This document shows, piece after piece, positions 55,984 to 64,000 of a DNA stretch of 64,000 nt (position 1 is the stretch's first letter; every line of letters begins with the position of its first letter). Source of the DNA: Paraburkholderia panacisoli (GTDB lineage Bacteria > Pseudomonadota > Gammaproteobacteria > Burkholderiales > Burkholderiaceae); assembly GCF_008369935.1 (NCBI RefSeq), contig NZ_VTUZ01000021.1:1-64000 (forward strand). The letters run 5' to 3'. Made by a program: the position numbers and the translations under genes. Below the pieces are notes generated by a model. It did no database searches and was not told the origin of the DNA. It was given only the letters and a program-made list of their open reading frames with translations.

Positions 55984-56535
55984 TTGCAAGCGCGGGACGC
56001 ACACGCCAATGTATTTTTTGTAGGGCTCATGGGGGCAGGGAAAACCACCGTGGGCCGGGCCATTGCGCGCCGTCTCGATCGCCCGTTCTTCGATTCCGAT
56101 CATGAAATCGAGGCGCGCACGGGTGCGCGCATTCCGGTGATCTTCGAGCTGGAAGGTGAAGCGGGCTTCCGCGAGCGCGAGGCCAGCGTGATTGCCGAGC
56201 TGACCGGGCGCGACAATATCGTGCTGGCGACCGGCGGCGGCGCGGTGCTGCGGCCGGAAAACCGCGCAGCGTTGCAGAACAACGGCGTGGTGATCTATCT
56301 GCGCGCCAATCCTCACGATCTGTGGCTGCGCACGCGGCGCGACAAGAATCGCCCGCTTTTGCAGACGGAAGACCCCAAGGCACGCCTCGAAGCGCTCTAT
56401 GAAGTGCGCGATCCGCTCTACCGCGAATGCGCGCATTTCGTGATTGAAACCGGCCGGCCCTCAGTCAACGGACTCGTCAACATGGTTCTGATGCAGCTCG
56501 AGATGGCCGGCGTCGCCAAACATCCTGCGTCATAA
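55984..56535 (+). CDS. aroK: Shikimate kinase
   Basis: AroK phosphorylates shikimate in the aromatic amino acid pathway. The 183-residue protein starts at TTG 55984 (MQARDAHANVFFVGLMGAGK) behind AGAGGACACC; no in-frame ATG precedes the P-loop GLMGAGKTTVG. Shikimate-binding FFDSDHEIE and the GGGAVLR motif are present. It follows pilQ by 106 bases and overlaps an ATG of aroB at its stop (TAATG). Confidence 0.95.
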   Translation: MQARDAHANVFFVGLMGAGKTTVGRAIARRLDRPFFDSDHEIEARTGARIPVIFELEGEAGFREREASVIAELTGRDNIVLATGGGAVLRPENRAALQNNGVVIYLRANPHDLWLRTRRDKNRPLLQTEDPKARLEALYEVRDPLYRECAHFVIETGRPSVNGLVNMVLMQLEMAGVAKHPAS

Positions 56536-56543
56536 TGGACCGT

Positions 56544-57620
56544 ATGATTACCGTCAACGTCGAACTGGGCGAACGCGCCTACCCTATCCACATCGGTGCC
56601 GATCTGATCGGCCAGACCGCGCTGTTCGCGCCGCACATCGCCGGCAGTTCGGTCACCATCGTCACGAACACCACGGTCGATCCGCTCTACGGCGACGCGC
56701 TGCGCGCCGCGCTGGCGCCGCTCGGCAAACAGGTGTCGACGGTCGTGTTGCCGGACGGCGAGGCGCACAAGAACCTCGAAACGCTGAACCTGATTTTCGA
56801 CGCGCTGCTCGGCTCGCGCGCCGATCGCAAGACCACGCTCATTGCGCTGGGCGGTGGCGTGATCGGCGACATGACGGGTTTTGCCGCCGCCTGCTATATG
56901 CGCGGCGTGCCGTTCATTCAGGTGCCTACTACCTTGCTGTCGCAGGTGGATTCGTCGGTGGGCGGCAAGACCGGCATCAATCATCCGCTCGGCAAGAATA
57001 TGATCGGCGCGTTCTACCAGCCGCAGGCGGTGATCGCCGACATCGGCGTGTTGCGCACGCTGCCCGCGCGTGAACTGGCTGCGGGCGTCGCGGAAGTGAT
57101 CAAGACCGGCGCGATTGCCGACGCCGATTTCTTCAGCTGGATCGAAGCCAACATCGAGGCGCTGAATCGCTGCGAACCCGCTGCGCTGATCGAGGCGGTC
57201 AAGCGCTCGTGCGAAATCAAGGCGTCGGTGGTGGCGCGCGACGAACGCGAAGGCGGACTGCGCGCGATCCTCAACTTCGGCCACACCTTCGGCCACGCCA
57301 TCGAGGCCGGCCTCGGCTACGGCGAGTGGCTGCACGGCGAGGCGGTCGGCTGCGGGATGGCAATGGCGGCGGATCTGTCCGTGCGCATGGGCTATCTCGA
57401 CGAAGCGGCGCGCCGGCGTCTGGTCGACGTGATCGTCGCCGCGCATTTGCCGACTCGCGCGCCCGCGCTCGGCCAAGCGCGTTACGTCGAACTCATGCAG
57501 GTCGACAAGAAGGCGGAAGCCGGCGCGATCAAATTCATTCTGCTGAAGCGTTTCGGTGAGACGCTGATCACCCAGGCGCCCGACGCCGAGGTGCACGCCA
57601 CGCTGGCCGCCGCTGTCTAG
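56544..57620 (+). CDS. aroB: 3-dehydroquinate synthase
   Basis: AroB cyclises DAHP to 3-dehydroquinate using NAD and a divalent metal. I use MITVNVELGERAYPIHIGAD (358 residues, ATG 56544). The ATG at 56535 overlapping the aroK stop would add three residues. Motifs GGGVIGDMTGFAAACYMRG, PTTLLSQVDSSVGGKTGIN, and the metal histidines in FGHTFGHAIE are intact. aroKB is the classical pair. Confidence 0.96.
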   Translation: MITVNVELGERAYPIHIGADLIGQTALFAPHIAGSSVTIVTNTTVDPLYGDALRAALAPLGKQVSTVVLPDGEAHKNLETLNLIFDALLGSRADRKTTLIALGGGVIGDMTGFAAACYMRGVPFIQVPTTLLSQVDSSVGGKTGINHPLGKNMIGAFYQPQAVIADIGVLRTLPARELAAGVAEVIKTGAIADADFFSWIEANIEALNRCEPAALIEAVKRSCEIKASVVARDEREGGLRAILNFGHTFGHAIEAGLGYGEWLHGEAVGCGMAMAADLSVRMGYLDEAARRRLVDVIVAAHLPTRAPALGQARYVELMQVDKKAEAGAIKFILLKRFGETLITQAPDAEVHATLAAAV

Positions 57621-57694
57621 AGCACGACGAAGCAATTCCAGCCACGCATCACGCACCAGCGTCACGAGGCGCCGCCCATGTTTCGGAGAACCCG

Positions 57695-58900
57695 GTGACT
57701 GACAGGCGCAGCGACGATGTACAGCATGACCCTGCGGCAGGCATGGCGGCGATCGCCGTGCCGACGCAGGAGGCATTCGAAGCGCATCTCGCGCCCTACG
57801 CGGCTCATTCCGCCCAGTCGCGCGGCCGGCGTTATTCCGAAGCCGCGCCCAGCGCGCGCAGTGAATTCCAGCGGGACCGTGACCGCATCGTCCACTCGAC
57901 GGCGTTCCGCCGGCTCGAATACAAAACCCAGGTGTTCGTGAATCACGAGGGTGACCTGTTTCGTACGCGCCTGACCCATAGTCTCGAAGTCGCACAGATC
58001 GCGCGTTCGGTTGCTCGTAATCTGCGCATGAACGAAGACCTCGTCGAAGCCATTTCACTTGCCCACGATCTCGGCCATACGCCGTTCGGCCATGCCGGGC
58101 AGGACGCGCTGAACGAATGCATGCGCGAGCACGGCGGTTTCGAGCACAACCTGCAAAGTCTCGCGGTCGTCGACGACCTGGAGGAGCACTACGGTGCATT
58201 CAATGGCCTGAACCTGTGCTTCGAGACGCGCGAGGGCATCCTCAAGCATTGCTCGCGGGACAACGCACGGCGGCTCGGCGCGCTGGGCGAGCGCTTTCTC
58301 GAAGGACGGCAGCCGTCGATCGAAGCGCAGATCGCCAATGTCGCCGACGAGATTGCGTACAACAATCACGATGTCGACGACGGTTTGCGCTCGGGTTTGC
58401 TCACGATCGAGCAGCTTGCCGAAGTGGAGTTATGGCAGACGCACTACGACACGGCGCGCCGCGACTTTCCGCAAATCGAAGGGCGCAGGCTGATCCATGA
58501 GACGGTGCGCCGCATCATCAATACGCTGATCGTCGATCTGATCGATACGACCAAGTTGAATCTGGTCCGCTACGCACCGGCTTCGCTGGACGCCGTGCGC
58601 GCAGCGCCTGCGCTCGTCGCCCACAGCGATGCCATTGCCGCGCAGGCGGCGACGCTCAAGCGCTTCCTCTTCAAGAACCTGTATCGCCATTACCGCGTGA
58701 TGCGCATGGCCAATAAGGCGCGTCGCGTCGTGGTCGGCCTGTTCGACGCGTTCACGGAAGATCCGCGGCTGTTGCCGCCCAGCTATCAAGCGGTGGACGA
58801 GGCGCAGCAATCACGGCTGATCGCTCACTACATCGCGGGCATGACGGATCGCTATGCGGTGAAGGAATATCAGCGGCTATTCGTGATCGACGACAACTAG
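57695..58900 (+). CDS. dgt: Deoxyguanosinetriphosphate triphosphohydrolase-like protein
   Basis: An HD-domain protein that hydrolyses dNTPs to nucleoside and triphosphate. The 401-residue product starts at GTG 57695 behind GGAGAACCC. The metal-binding residues are in RLTHSLEVAQIARSV and SLAHDLGHTPFGHAGQ. Later YNNHDVDDGLRSGLL supplies the final HD aspartate. The length fits the shorter Dgt-like subfamily common in beta-proteobacteria, so the exact substrate is not certain. Confidence 0.92.
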   Translation: MTDRRSDDVQHDPAAGMAAIAVPTQEAFEAHLAPYAAHSAQSRGRRYSEAAPSARSEFQRDRDRIVHSTAFRRLEYKTQVFVNHEGDLFRTRLTHSLEVAQIARSVARNLRMNEDLVEAISLAHDLGHTPFGHAGQDALNECMREHGGFEHNLQSLAVVDDLEEHYGAFNGLNLCFETREGILKHCSRDNARRLGALGERFLEGRQPSIEAQIANVADEIAYNNHDVDDGLRSGLLTIEQLAEVELWQTHYDTARRDFPQIEGRRLIHETVRRIINTLIVDLIDTTKLNLVRYAPASLDAVRAAPALVAHSDAIAAQAATLKRFLFKNLYRHYRVMRMANKARRVVVGLFDAFTEDPRLLPPSYQAVDEAQQSRLIAHYIAGMTDRYAVKEYQRLFVIDDN

Positions 58901-59055
58901 GCGGCGCGAGCGCGCGTCTGCCTCCCGCATGCGGGCAGCGGATGGCACCGCTGCGCAGTGCCATCGCACTCCGGCTATCACGATCAACGAAGACACGATC
59001 AAGACCGCCAAAACAATGGCGGCCCCGTCGTCGCCATCACCTGGCCTTGTGCAAC
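58901..59055. other. dgt-DUF883 convergent spacer with hairpin
   Basis: GATGGCAC (58941-58948) pairs with GTGCCATC (58958-58965), with no T run on either side. It may act as a weak or Rho-assisted end between convergent genes. A minus-strand frame here has no ribosome binding site or recognisable product. Confidence 0.4.
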
Positions 59056-59436
59056 TCAGCGCAACCGCGACGCGAACAGCGCGCCCGCGATCAGCGCAAC
59101 GCCGCCGACGATCGCGATCGTCTGCCACGGATTTTCGTGCACGTAATGGTCGGCGTCGGAGATCGCGACTTCCGCACGTTCGCGTACGGCCTCGCGAGTA
59201 TCGTTCAGCCGCGAGCGCGCCGCATCGAGTTGTTTGCGAATCTTGCCGCGCAATGCCACGGCGTCGGCCTGTGTGCCGTCTGCCAGCGTGGATTCGAGTT
59301 CCGACAACAGCGTGCGTAACTCGCCCGCAATGTCTTCGGCCGCGTGACGGCTGTGGCGAGCGATGCGCCGCGCACGGCGGCTAGTACTGGTCCAGGATTC
59401 GCCGAGAGCGTCTCTCGTATTCGGAAGTGCTGTCAT
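59056..59436 (-). CDS. DUF883 family membrane-anchored protein (ElaB/YqjD-like)
   Basis: ElaB/YqjD proteins are C-tail-anchored inner-membrane proteins linked to ribosome binding and stress in E. coli. From ATG 59436 behind GGAG the product has 126 residues. It has a charged helical region (AEDIAGELRTLLSELESTLA, later RLNDTREAVRERAEVAISDA). ENPWQTIAIVGGVALIAGAL, the family C-terminal membrane segment, precedes a short FASRLR end. The longer frame to 59640 is rejected. Confidence 0.88.
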   Translation of the reverse strand: MTALPNTRDALGESWTSTSRRARRIARHSRHAAEDIAGELRTLLSELESTLADGTQADAVALRGKIRKQLDAARSRLNDTREAVRERAEVAISDADHYVHENPWQTIAIVGGVALIAGALFASRLR

Positions 59437-59695
59437 GGTCGCTCCGTCAGTGAGGTGAAAAGGGTCCCACGCGTTGTCACGCCAGTCGTCACCTTGCCAC
59501 GAATACACGGCGGCGCGGTGTAACGCGGGAAACACCCTGTGGACGCAACTTCGGTGCCAAACCCGCAAGCCTCTGCGCACATGGACGCAGGTCAAGCACC
59601 GTCCGCAGATATTGCACGAGCCGACGCCCGTCCGGGTCAAAATTACAAATGCTCACGTCTTCCCGCCGCGCACGCCTTCACCTGCGCCCGCACAA
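59437..59695. other. Spacer upstream of the DUF883 gene, no gene found
   Basis: This gene-free stretch must carry the promoter of the minus-strand DUF883 gene. TTGACC on the minus strand (59640-59635) is a possible -35, but the nearest -10-like CAATAT is 20 bases away. No confident promoter or repeat is claimed. Confidence 0.4.
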
Positions 59696-59729
59696 TGAAA
59701 AACGCCGTCATCGGAGTGATGACGGCGTT
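59696..59729 (-). terminator. Terminator of ompW
   Basis: A perfect 12-bp stem AACGCCGTCATC (59701-59712) with GATGACGGCGTT (59718-59729) around GGAGT. On the minus strand TTTTTCATT follows. It lies 58 bases after the ompW stop. Confidence 0.88.
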
Positions 59730-59787
59730 GTCCAAGCCACGAAAATTCGACTACCCTACCTCTACAGCCCCCATTTTTCACGAAGCG

Positions 59788-60513
59788 TTAGAAACGGTAA
59801 CCGATGTTGACGTAGGAAACGATCGGGTTCAGCTTGATCTTGGTTTGCGATTGCACGTTCAGCGTGCCGACCGGCGTGGCGGCTGCGGTGTTCAGCTTGG
59901 CGGTCGTGCTGAGCGGCAAGTAGGAGATCGACACACCCGCGAACCAGTGCTGGTTGAACGCGTACGTGAAACCGGCATTAAACACCGGCGCCCACGAACT
60001 ATCCGTTGAGACGCTGGTCGGACCATGCAGAACGTTAGCTTCGAATGCGCTGTTGGTGATCTTTTCGTCGGTGAACCAGATGCGGCTCACACCGATGCCG
60101 AGATACGGACGGAATGTGGCGGTCGGGGCATTGAAGTAGTACTTGAGCAGCAGAGTCGGGCTCCACTGTTTTGCCTGGCCGAGCTTGCCGAATTGTTCGA
60201 GGCTGCCGGAGCCGTTCAGATCGAAAGACGGCGGGTAGCCGATAACGAATTCAGTTGCGATGTGATCTGTGACGAAGTAGCCGGCAGTAATACCGATCGT
60301 GTCGGCCGCACTGAGTTTTGCGCCGGTGTTGGGTTCGGTGATGTTGGTCGGGCTGCCGCCAATGCTTGTCACGGTCAACGGGTCGCTGCTCGATTGAGGC
60401 GAAAGATGGAACCAGCCCGTCGTGACGAAAAAGCTGCCGGCCGACTGTGCGTGCGCTGCCGTTGTCATGCAGACTAGCGCCGCCATCCCCGTTACGGCCT
60501 GTTTTAATTTCAT
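59788..60513 (-). CDS. ompW: OmpW family outer membrane protein
   Basis: OmpW forms an 8-stranded beta-barrel with a hydrophobic channel, linked to small hydrophobic molecules and stress. I chose ATG 60513, preceded by GGAG (241 residues). The signal peptide MKLKQAVTGMAALVCMTTAA ends near AHA-QSAG. The barrel strands LLLKYYF, FRPYLGIGVS and FNAGFTYAF are visible, and the terminal residue is Phe (YVNIGYRF), as expected for BAM recognition. Its substrate here is unknown. Confidence 0.92.
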   Translation of the reverse strand: MKLKQAVTGMAALVCMTTAAHAQSAGSFFVTTGWFHLSPQSSSDPLTVTSIGGSPTNITEPNTGAKLSAADTIGITAGYFVTDHIATEFVIGYPPSFDLNGSGSLEQFGKLGQAKQWSPTLLLKYYFNAPTATFRPYLGIGVSRIWFTDEKITNSAFEANVLHGPTSVSTDSSWAPVFNAGFTYAFNQHWFAGVSISYLPLSTTAKLNTAAATPVGTLNVQSQTKIKLNPIVSYVNIGYRF

Positions 60514-60700
60514 ATGTGCTCCTCCAAAAAAGGCCCGCTCATTATGACGAGAACGTTTGAAACAAACCATACGCTGCGGTTAGAGCTTTCTCCCTAAGCG
60601 CCGCGCGGTTTCTGGCTTCGCCGCTCCACGCCGAACCTTGGGCGCATGCGGTTCTTCGGACCTTCGGGTATGTACCAACGCGACTATCGGATACTCCAGC

Positions 60701-61408
60701 ATGGCACGGCTTGCACGTCTTTATGTCCCTGACCAGCCGCAGCACGTCATCCTCCGCGGGCTCGATCAGCAGCCCGCATTCGTCGACGACCAGGACTACG
60801 AACTCTTCATCGATTGTCTGAAAGCTGCTTCGCGCGACCATCACTTATCGATCCACGCGTATGCATTGATGCCGGGCGCCGTGCAGCTGCTCGTCACGCC
60901 CACCGAGGAGTCGAGCCTGCCGAAAGCGATGCAGGCGGTTGGGCGTCGCTACGTCGCGCACTTCAATCGACGCTACGCGCGCCGCGGCACGCTGTGGGAG
61001 GGCCGCTACCGGGCCACGGTGATCGAGGGCGAGCGCTACTTCCTGCTGGCGAGCCGCGTCGTCGAGATGTGTCCGGTGCGCGCGCAACTCGTCAGCGCGC
61101 CGGAGGACTATCGCTGGTCGAGTTACCGGCATCACATCGGTCTCACGCTCGACAGCCTGATTACCGACCACCCCTTGTACTGGTCGCTTGGCAATACGCC
61201 GTTCGAGCGGCAGCGCGCGTATCGCGAGTTATGCGAACAGCCGCTCGACGAGCGCGAAGCCAGTCAGCTCCAGCAGGCCACGCTGAAAGGCTGGGTTCTG
61301 GGCAGCGACACCTATCGGGAATGGGCGGCGCGGGCCGCAAACCGGCGCGTTTCACCGCTGCCGCGCGGCCGGCCGCGCAAGGTGCGCGAGACGCCGCATA
61401 CGCCATAA
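60701..61408 (+). CDS. REP-associated tyrosine transposase-like protein lacking catalytic residues
   Basis: The 235-residue product (ATG 60701) has the fold-defining motifs of Y1/RAYT proteins: ARLYVPDQPQHVILRG, LPKAMQAVGRRYVAHFNRRY, RRGTLWEGRYRATV and PEDYRWSSYRHH. However, the HUH segment, normally MPNHVHLL, reads MPGAVQLL (Ala60, Gln62). The tyrosine segment, normally RYIELNPVRA, reads RVVEMCPVRA (Val120). The frame is intact, ends at a terminator and shows no flanking repeats. It is probably a domesticated DNA-binding protein. A longer start at 60638 is rejected. Confidence 0.85.
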   Translation: MARLARLYVPDQPQHVILRGLDQQPAFVDDQDYELFIDCLKAASRDHHLSIHAYALMPGAVQLLVTPTEESSLPKAMQAVGRRYVAHFNRRYARRGTLWEGRYRATVIEGERYFLLASRVVEMCPVRAQLVSAPEDYRWSSYRHHIGLTLDSLITDHPLYWSLGNTPFERQRAYRELCEQPLDEREASQLQQATLKGWVLGSDTYREWAARAANRRVSPLPRGRPRKVRETPHTP

Positions 61409-61435
61409 AGCGTTTCGCATCAAAGGGCTACATGG

Positions 61436-61464
61436 AAACGGCATGTCAGATGCCGTTTTCTTTT
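61436..61464 (+). terminator. Terminator of the RAYT-like gene
   Basis: AAACGGCAT (61436-61444) pairs with ATGCCGTTT (61450-61458) around GTCAG, followed by TCTTTT. It isolates the gene from gltB. Confidence 0.85.
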
Positions 61465-61700
61465 GCCCGTTTTTGATGTGGCACCAATAAAAATAGACCG
61501 CAATGCACCAATTTGATAATCGGGGTCCGATCATTACGTTTTATTTGCTATTCCATTGATTCGTCGCGTATATTCCGAATTCCGGCGTTTTTGATACGCG
61601 CAGCGCGCCGCTCGGAAACGCCGTCGCGGTTGCAACGCAAACTGCGGCAATAGAAAAACGGTTTAACGGCCTGTCCGGCCTCCTCACAGACGGTGTCCCC
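61465..61700 (+). promoter_or_regulatory. gltB upstream region
   Basis: This AT-richer stretch of 236 bases must hold the gltB promoter. GCACCAAT occurs twice in the same orientation (61481-61488 and 61505-61512), and ATCGG-GGT-CCGAT forms a small inverted repeat near 61519-61531. I could not fix -35 and -10 elements. A sigma-54 site was considered (TGGCAC at 61479) but the -12 GC is missing. Confidence 0.4.
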
Positions 61701-64000
61701 ATGAACGACCACCAGCAACCGATTCACCCGGTTCCCGCCGCGCAAGGTCTGTACGACCCGCAAAACGAACATGACGCCTGCGGCGTCGGCTTCGTCGCTC
61801 ACATCAAGGGCCAGAAAAGCCACGAGATCGTCCAGCAAGGGCTGAAGATTCTCGAGAACCTCGACCACCGGGGCGCTGTCGGCGCCGATCCGCTGATGGG
61901 CGACGGCGCGGGCATCCTGATCCAGATCCCGGACGGCTTCTATCGCGATGAAATGGCCAAGCAGGGCGTGACGCTGCCGCCGAACGGCGAATACGGCGTC
62001 GGCATGGTGTTCCTGCCGAAGGAACACGCATCGCGCCTCGCCTGCGAGCAGGAACTGGAGCGCACGGTGAAGGCCGAAGGCCAGGTCGTGCTGGGCTGGC
62101 GCGACGTCCCGGTCGACCACTCGATGCCGATTTCGCCCACCGTGAAGGCGAGCGAGCCGCTGATCCGCCAGATCTTCATCGGCCGCGGCAAGGACATCAT
62201 GGTGACCGACGCGCTCGAGCGGAAGCTGTACGTGATCCGCAAGACCGCGAGCCACCGCATCCAGGCGCTCAAGCTCAAGCACGGCAAGGAATACTTCGTG
62301 CCGTCGATGTCGGCGCGCACGGTGGTGTACAAAGGCCTGCTGCTGGCCGGCCAGGTCGGCGTGTATTACCGCGACCTGCAGGACGAGCGCACCATCTCGG
62401 CGCTGGCGCTGGTGCACCAGCGCTTCTCGACCAACACGTTCCCGGCGTGGGAGCTGGCTCACCCGTACCGCATGATCGCCCACAACGGCGAAATCAACAC
62501 GGTGAAGGGCAACGTCAACTGGCTGAACGCCCGCACCGGTGCGATCGCGAGCCACGTGCTCGGCGACGATCTGCCGAAGCTGTGGCCGCTCATCTATCCG
62601 GGCCAATCGGACACCGCGTCGTTCGACAACTGTCTCGAACTGCTCGTGATGGCCGGCTACCCGCTCGTCCACGCCATGATGATGATGATCCCGGAAGCCT
62701 GGGAGCAGCACACGCTGATGGACGACAACCGCCGCGCGTTCTACGAATACCACGCCGCGATGATGGAACCGTGGGACGGCCCCGCCGCGATCGCGTTCAC
62801 CGACGGCCGCCAGATCGGCGCGACGCTCGACCGGAACGGTCTGCGTCCGGCGCGCTACATCGTCACCGACGACGACCTGGTCATCATGGCGTCGGAAGCG
62901 GGCACGCTGCCGATCCCCGAGTCGAAGATCGTCAAGAAGTGGCGCCTGCAGCCGGGCAAGATGTTCCTGATCGACATGGAACACGGCCGCATCATCGACG
63001 ACAAGGAACTCAAGGACAACCTCGCGAACGCCAAGCCGTACAAGAGCTGGATCGACGCGGTCCGGATCAAGCTCGACGAGATCGAGCCGAAGGCCGAAGA
63101 CGTCGTGACGGAACGCCGCGAAGCCGCTGCCTTGCTGGATCGTCAGCAGGCGTTCGGCTACACCCAGGAAGACCTCAAGTTCCTGATGGCGCCGATGGCG
63201 CAAGCCGGCGAAGAAGCCGTCGGCTCGATGGGCAACGACTCGCCGCTGGCGGTCATGTCCAACAAGAACAAGACGCTCTATCACTACTTCAAGCAGCTGT
63301 TCGCACAGGTGACGAACCCGCCGATCGACCCGATCCGCGAAAACATGGTGATGTCGCTGGTGTCGTTCATCGGTCCGAAGCCGAACCTGCTGGACACGAA
63401 CAACATCAACCCGCCGATGCGTCTCGAAGTGTCGCAGCCGGTGCTCGACTTCAAGGACATCGCGAAGATCCGCGCGATCGATCAGTACACGGGCGGCAAG
63501 TTCAGCTCGTATGAACTGAACATCTGCTATCCGGTGGCCTGGGGCAAGGAAGGCATCGAAGCGCGTCTCGCGTCGCTGTGCGCGGAAGCCGTCGATGCGG
63601 TCAAGTCCGGCTACAACATGCTGATCGTGTCGGACCGCAAGACCGACCGCGACAACGTCGCGATTCCGGCGCTGCTGGCTACCGCCGCGATTCACACGCA
63701 CCTCGTGCAGCAAGGTCTGCGCACGAGCACGGGTCTGGTCGTCGAAACCGGCTCGGCGCGTGAAACGCACCACTTCGCGCTGCTGGCGGGCTACGGCGCC
63801 GAAGCCGTGCACCCGTACCTCGCGATGGAAACGCTCGGCCAGCTCGCGGCCGGCCTGAAGGGCGACCTGTCGGCGGACAAGGCGGTCTACAACTTCACCA
63901 AGGCAGTCGGCAAGGGCCTGCAGAAGGTCATGTCGAAGATGGGCATTTCGACCTACATGTCGTACACCGGCGCGCAGATTTTCGAAGCGGTCGGCCTGGC
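61701..64000 (+). CDS. gltB: Glutamate synthase (NADPH) large subunit, 5' part
   Basis: GltB transfers the glutamine amide to 2-oxoglutarate to make glutamate. The reading frame is open from ATG 61701 to the window end (766 codons, no stop). Residues 1-26 look like a propeptide before the nucleophile Cys27 in EHDACGVGFVAHIKG. The class II glutaminase domain has ENLDHRGAVGADPLMGDGAG and HQRFSTNTFPAW. The central domain continues with FIGPKPNLLDTNNINPPMRL. The FMN and Fe-S part lies beyond the window. Confidence 0.96.
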   Translation, partial: MNDHQQPIHPVPAAQGLYDPQNEHDACGVGFVAHIKGQKSHEIVQQGLKILENLDHRGAVGADPLMGDGAGILIQIPDGFYRDEMAKQGVTLPPNGEYGVGMVFLPKEHASRLACEQELERTVKAEGQVVLGWRDVPVDHSMPISPTVKASEPLIRQIFIGRGKDIMVTDALERKLYVIRKTASHRIQALKLKHGKEYFVPSMSARTVVYKGLLLAGQVGVYYRDLQDERTISALALVHQRFSTNTFPAWELAHPYRMIAHNGEINTVKGNVNWLNARTGAIASHVLGDDLPKLWPLIYPGQSDTASFDNCLELLVMAGYPLVHAMMMMIPEAWEQHTLMDDNRRAFYEYHAAMMEPWDGPAAIAFTDGRQIGATLDRNGLRPARYIVTDDDLVIMASEAGTLPIPESKIVKKWRLQPGKMFLIDMEHGRIIDDKELKDNLANAKPYKSWIDAVRIKLDEIEPKAEDVVTERREAAALLDRQQAFGYTQEDLKFLMAPMAQAGEEAVGSMGNDSPLAVMSNKNKTLYHYFKQLFAQVTNPPIDPIRENMVMSLVSFIGPKPNLLDTNNINPPMRLEVSQPVLDFKDIAKIRAIDQYTGGKFSSYELNICYPVAWGKEGIEARLASLCAEAVDAVKSGYNMLIVSDRKTDRDNVAIPALLATAAIHTHLVQQGLRTSTGLVVETGSARETHHFALLAGYGAEAVHPYLAMETLGQLAAGLKGDLSADKAVYNFTKAVGKGLQKVMSKMGISTYMSYTGAQIFEAVGL

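Noticed and set aside
58877..59128. A minus-strand frame of 83 residues between dgt and the DUF883 gene with a hydrophobic middle
   Set aside because: No ribosome binding site, Arg-rich start, and it overlaps the ends of both neighbours; I recognise no family.
60514..60700. REP elements or insertion-sequence ends next to the RAYT-like gene
   Set aside because: I found no pair of matching inverted repeats or target duplications on the two sides of the gene.
60814..61476. A 220-codon plus frame overlapping the RAYT-like gene
   Set aside because: Out of frame with the recognisable RAYT motifs and of shadow composition.
61479..61500. Sigma-54 promoter before gltB
   Set aside because: TGGCAC is present, but the -12 GC at the required spacing is not.
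61548..63812. A 754-codon minus-strand frame opposite gltB
   Set aside because: Codon composition is that of a shadow of the gltB coding strand. GltB motifs are clear on the plus strand.

Overview
The window is a high-GC beta-proteobacterial chromosome segment. It most likely comes from Burkholderia sensu lato, probably Paraburkholderia. This rests on protein sequences I recognise (EF-Tu, RpoB, RpoC, ribosomal proteins), on gene order, and on strong G/C third-position bias. No phage, insertion sequence, CRISPR array or obvious horizontally acquired island was found. The genus call is inference; no database search was run.

Layout. (1) 1-4.2 kb: 3' end of a 5S rRNA with its terminator, then promoter, tRNA-Tyr, tRNA-Gly, tRNA-Thr, tuf copy 1, tRNA-Trp, secE-nusG and rplK-rplA. 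(2) 4.2-14.2 kb: rplJ-rplL-rpoB-rpoC with attenuator or terminator hairpins. (3) 14.3-16.2 kb: recQ. (4) 16.3-21.4 kb: str operon rpsL-rpsG-fusA-tuf copy 2, then rpsJ. (5) 21.4-35.8 kb: S10, spc and alpha ribosomal operons (rplC to rplQ) including secY, infA, rpmJ and rpoA, with candidate internal promoters before rplC and rplN. (6) 35.9-46.6 kb: cutA-dsbD, hemB (-), engB (-), a cytochrome c4, resB-ccsA (System II cytochrome c maturation) and msrP-msrQ (periplasmic methionine sulfoxide repair). (7) 46.7-48.7 kb: lptM-lysA (-) opposite cyaY (+). (8) 48.9-57.6 kb: mrcA (-) divergent from pilM-pilN-pilO/P-pilQ-aroK-aroB, the classical type IV pilus and shikimate neighbourhood. (9) 57.7-64 kb: dgt, a DUF883 membrane protein, ompW, a RAYT-like protein without its catalytic residues, and the start of gltB, which runs off the window.

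How it works together. About half of the window makes the translation and transcription machinery: 27 ribosomal proteins from rpsJ to rplQ plus six more upstream, EF-Tu twice, EF-G, IF-1, three RNA polymerase subunits, NusG, SecE and SecY. A second theme is redox handling in the envelope: DsbD, HemB, cytochrome c4, ResB/CcsA and MsrPQ. A third is the cell surface: PBP1a, the type IV pilus secretin complex, LptM and OmpW.

Most content is ordinary housekeeping. The observations I rate highest are: (a) an intact RAYT-family gene upstream of gltB that has lost both HUH histidines and the catalytic tyrosine; (b) a candidate small RNA with a CU-rich anti-Shine-Dalgarno loop between hemB and engB; (c) a gene-conversion footprint between the two tuf genes; (d) an apparent PilO-PilP fusion with a short secretin; and (e) a promoter whose -10 lies in the loop of a hairpin between rpsJ and rplC.
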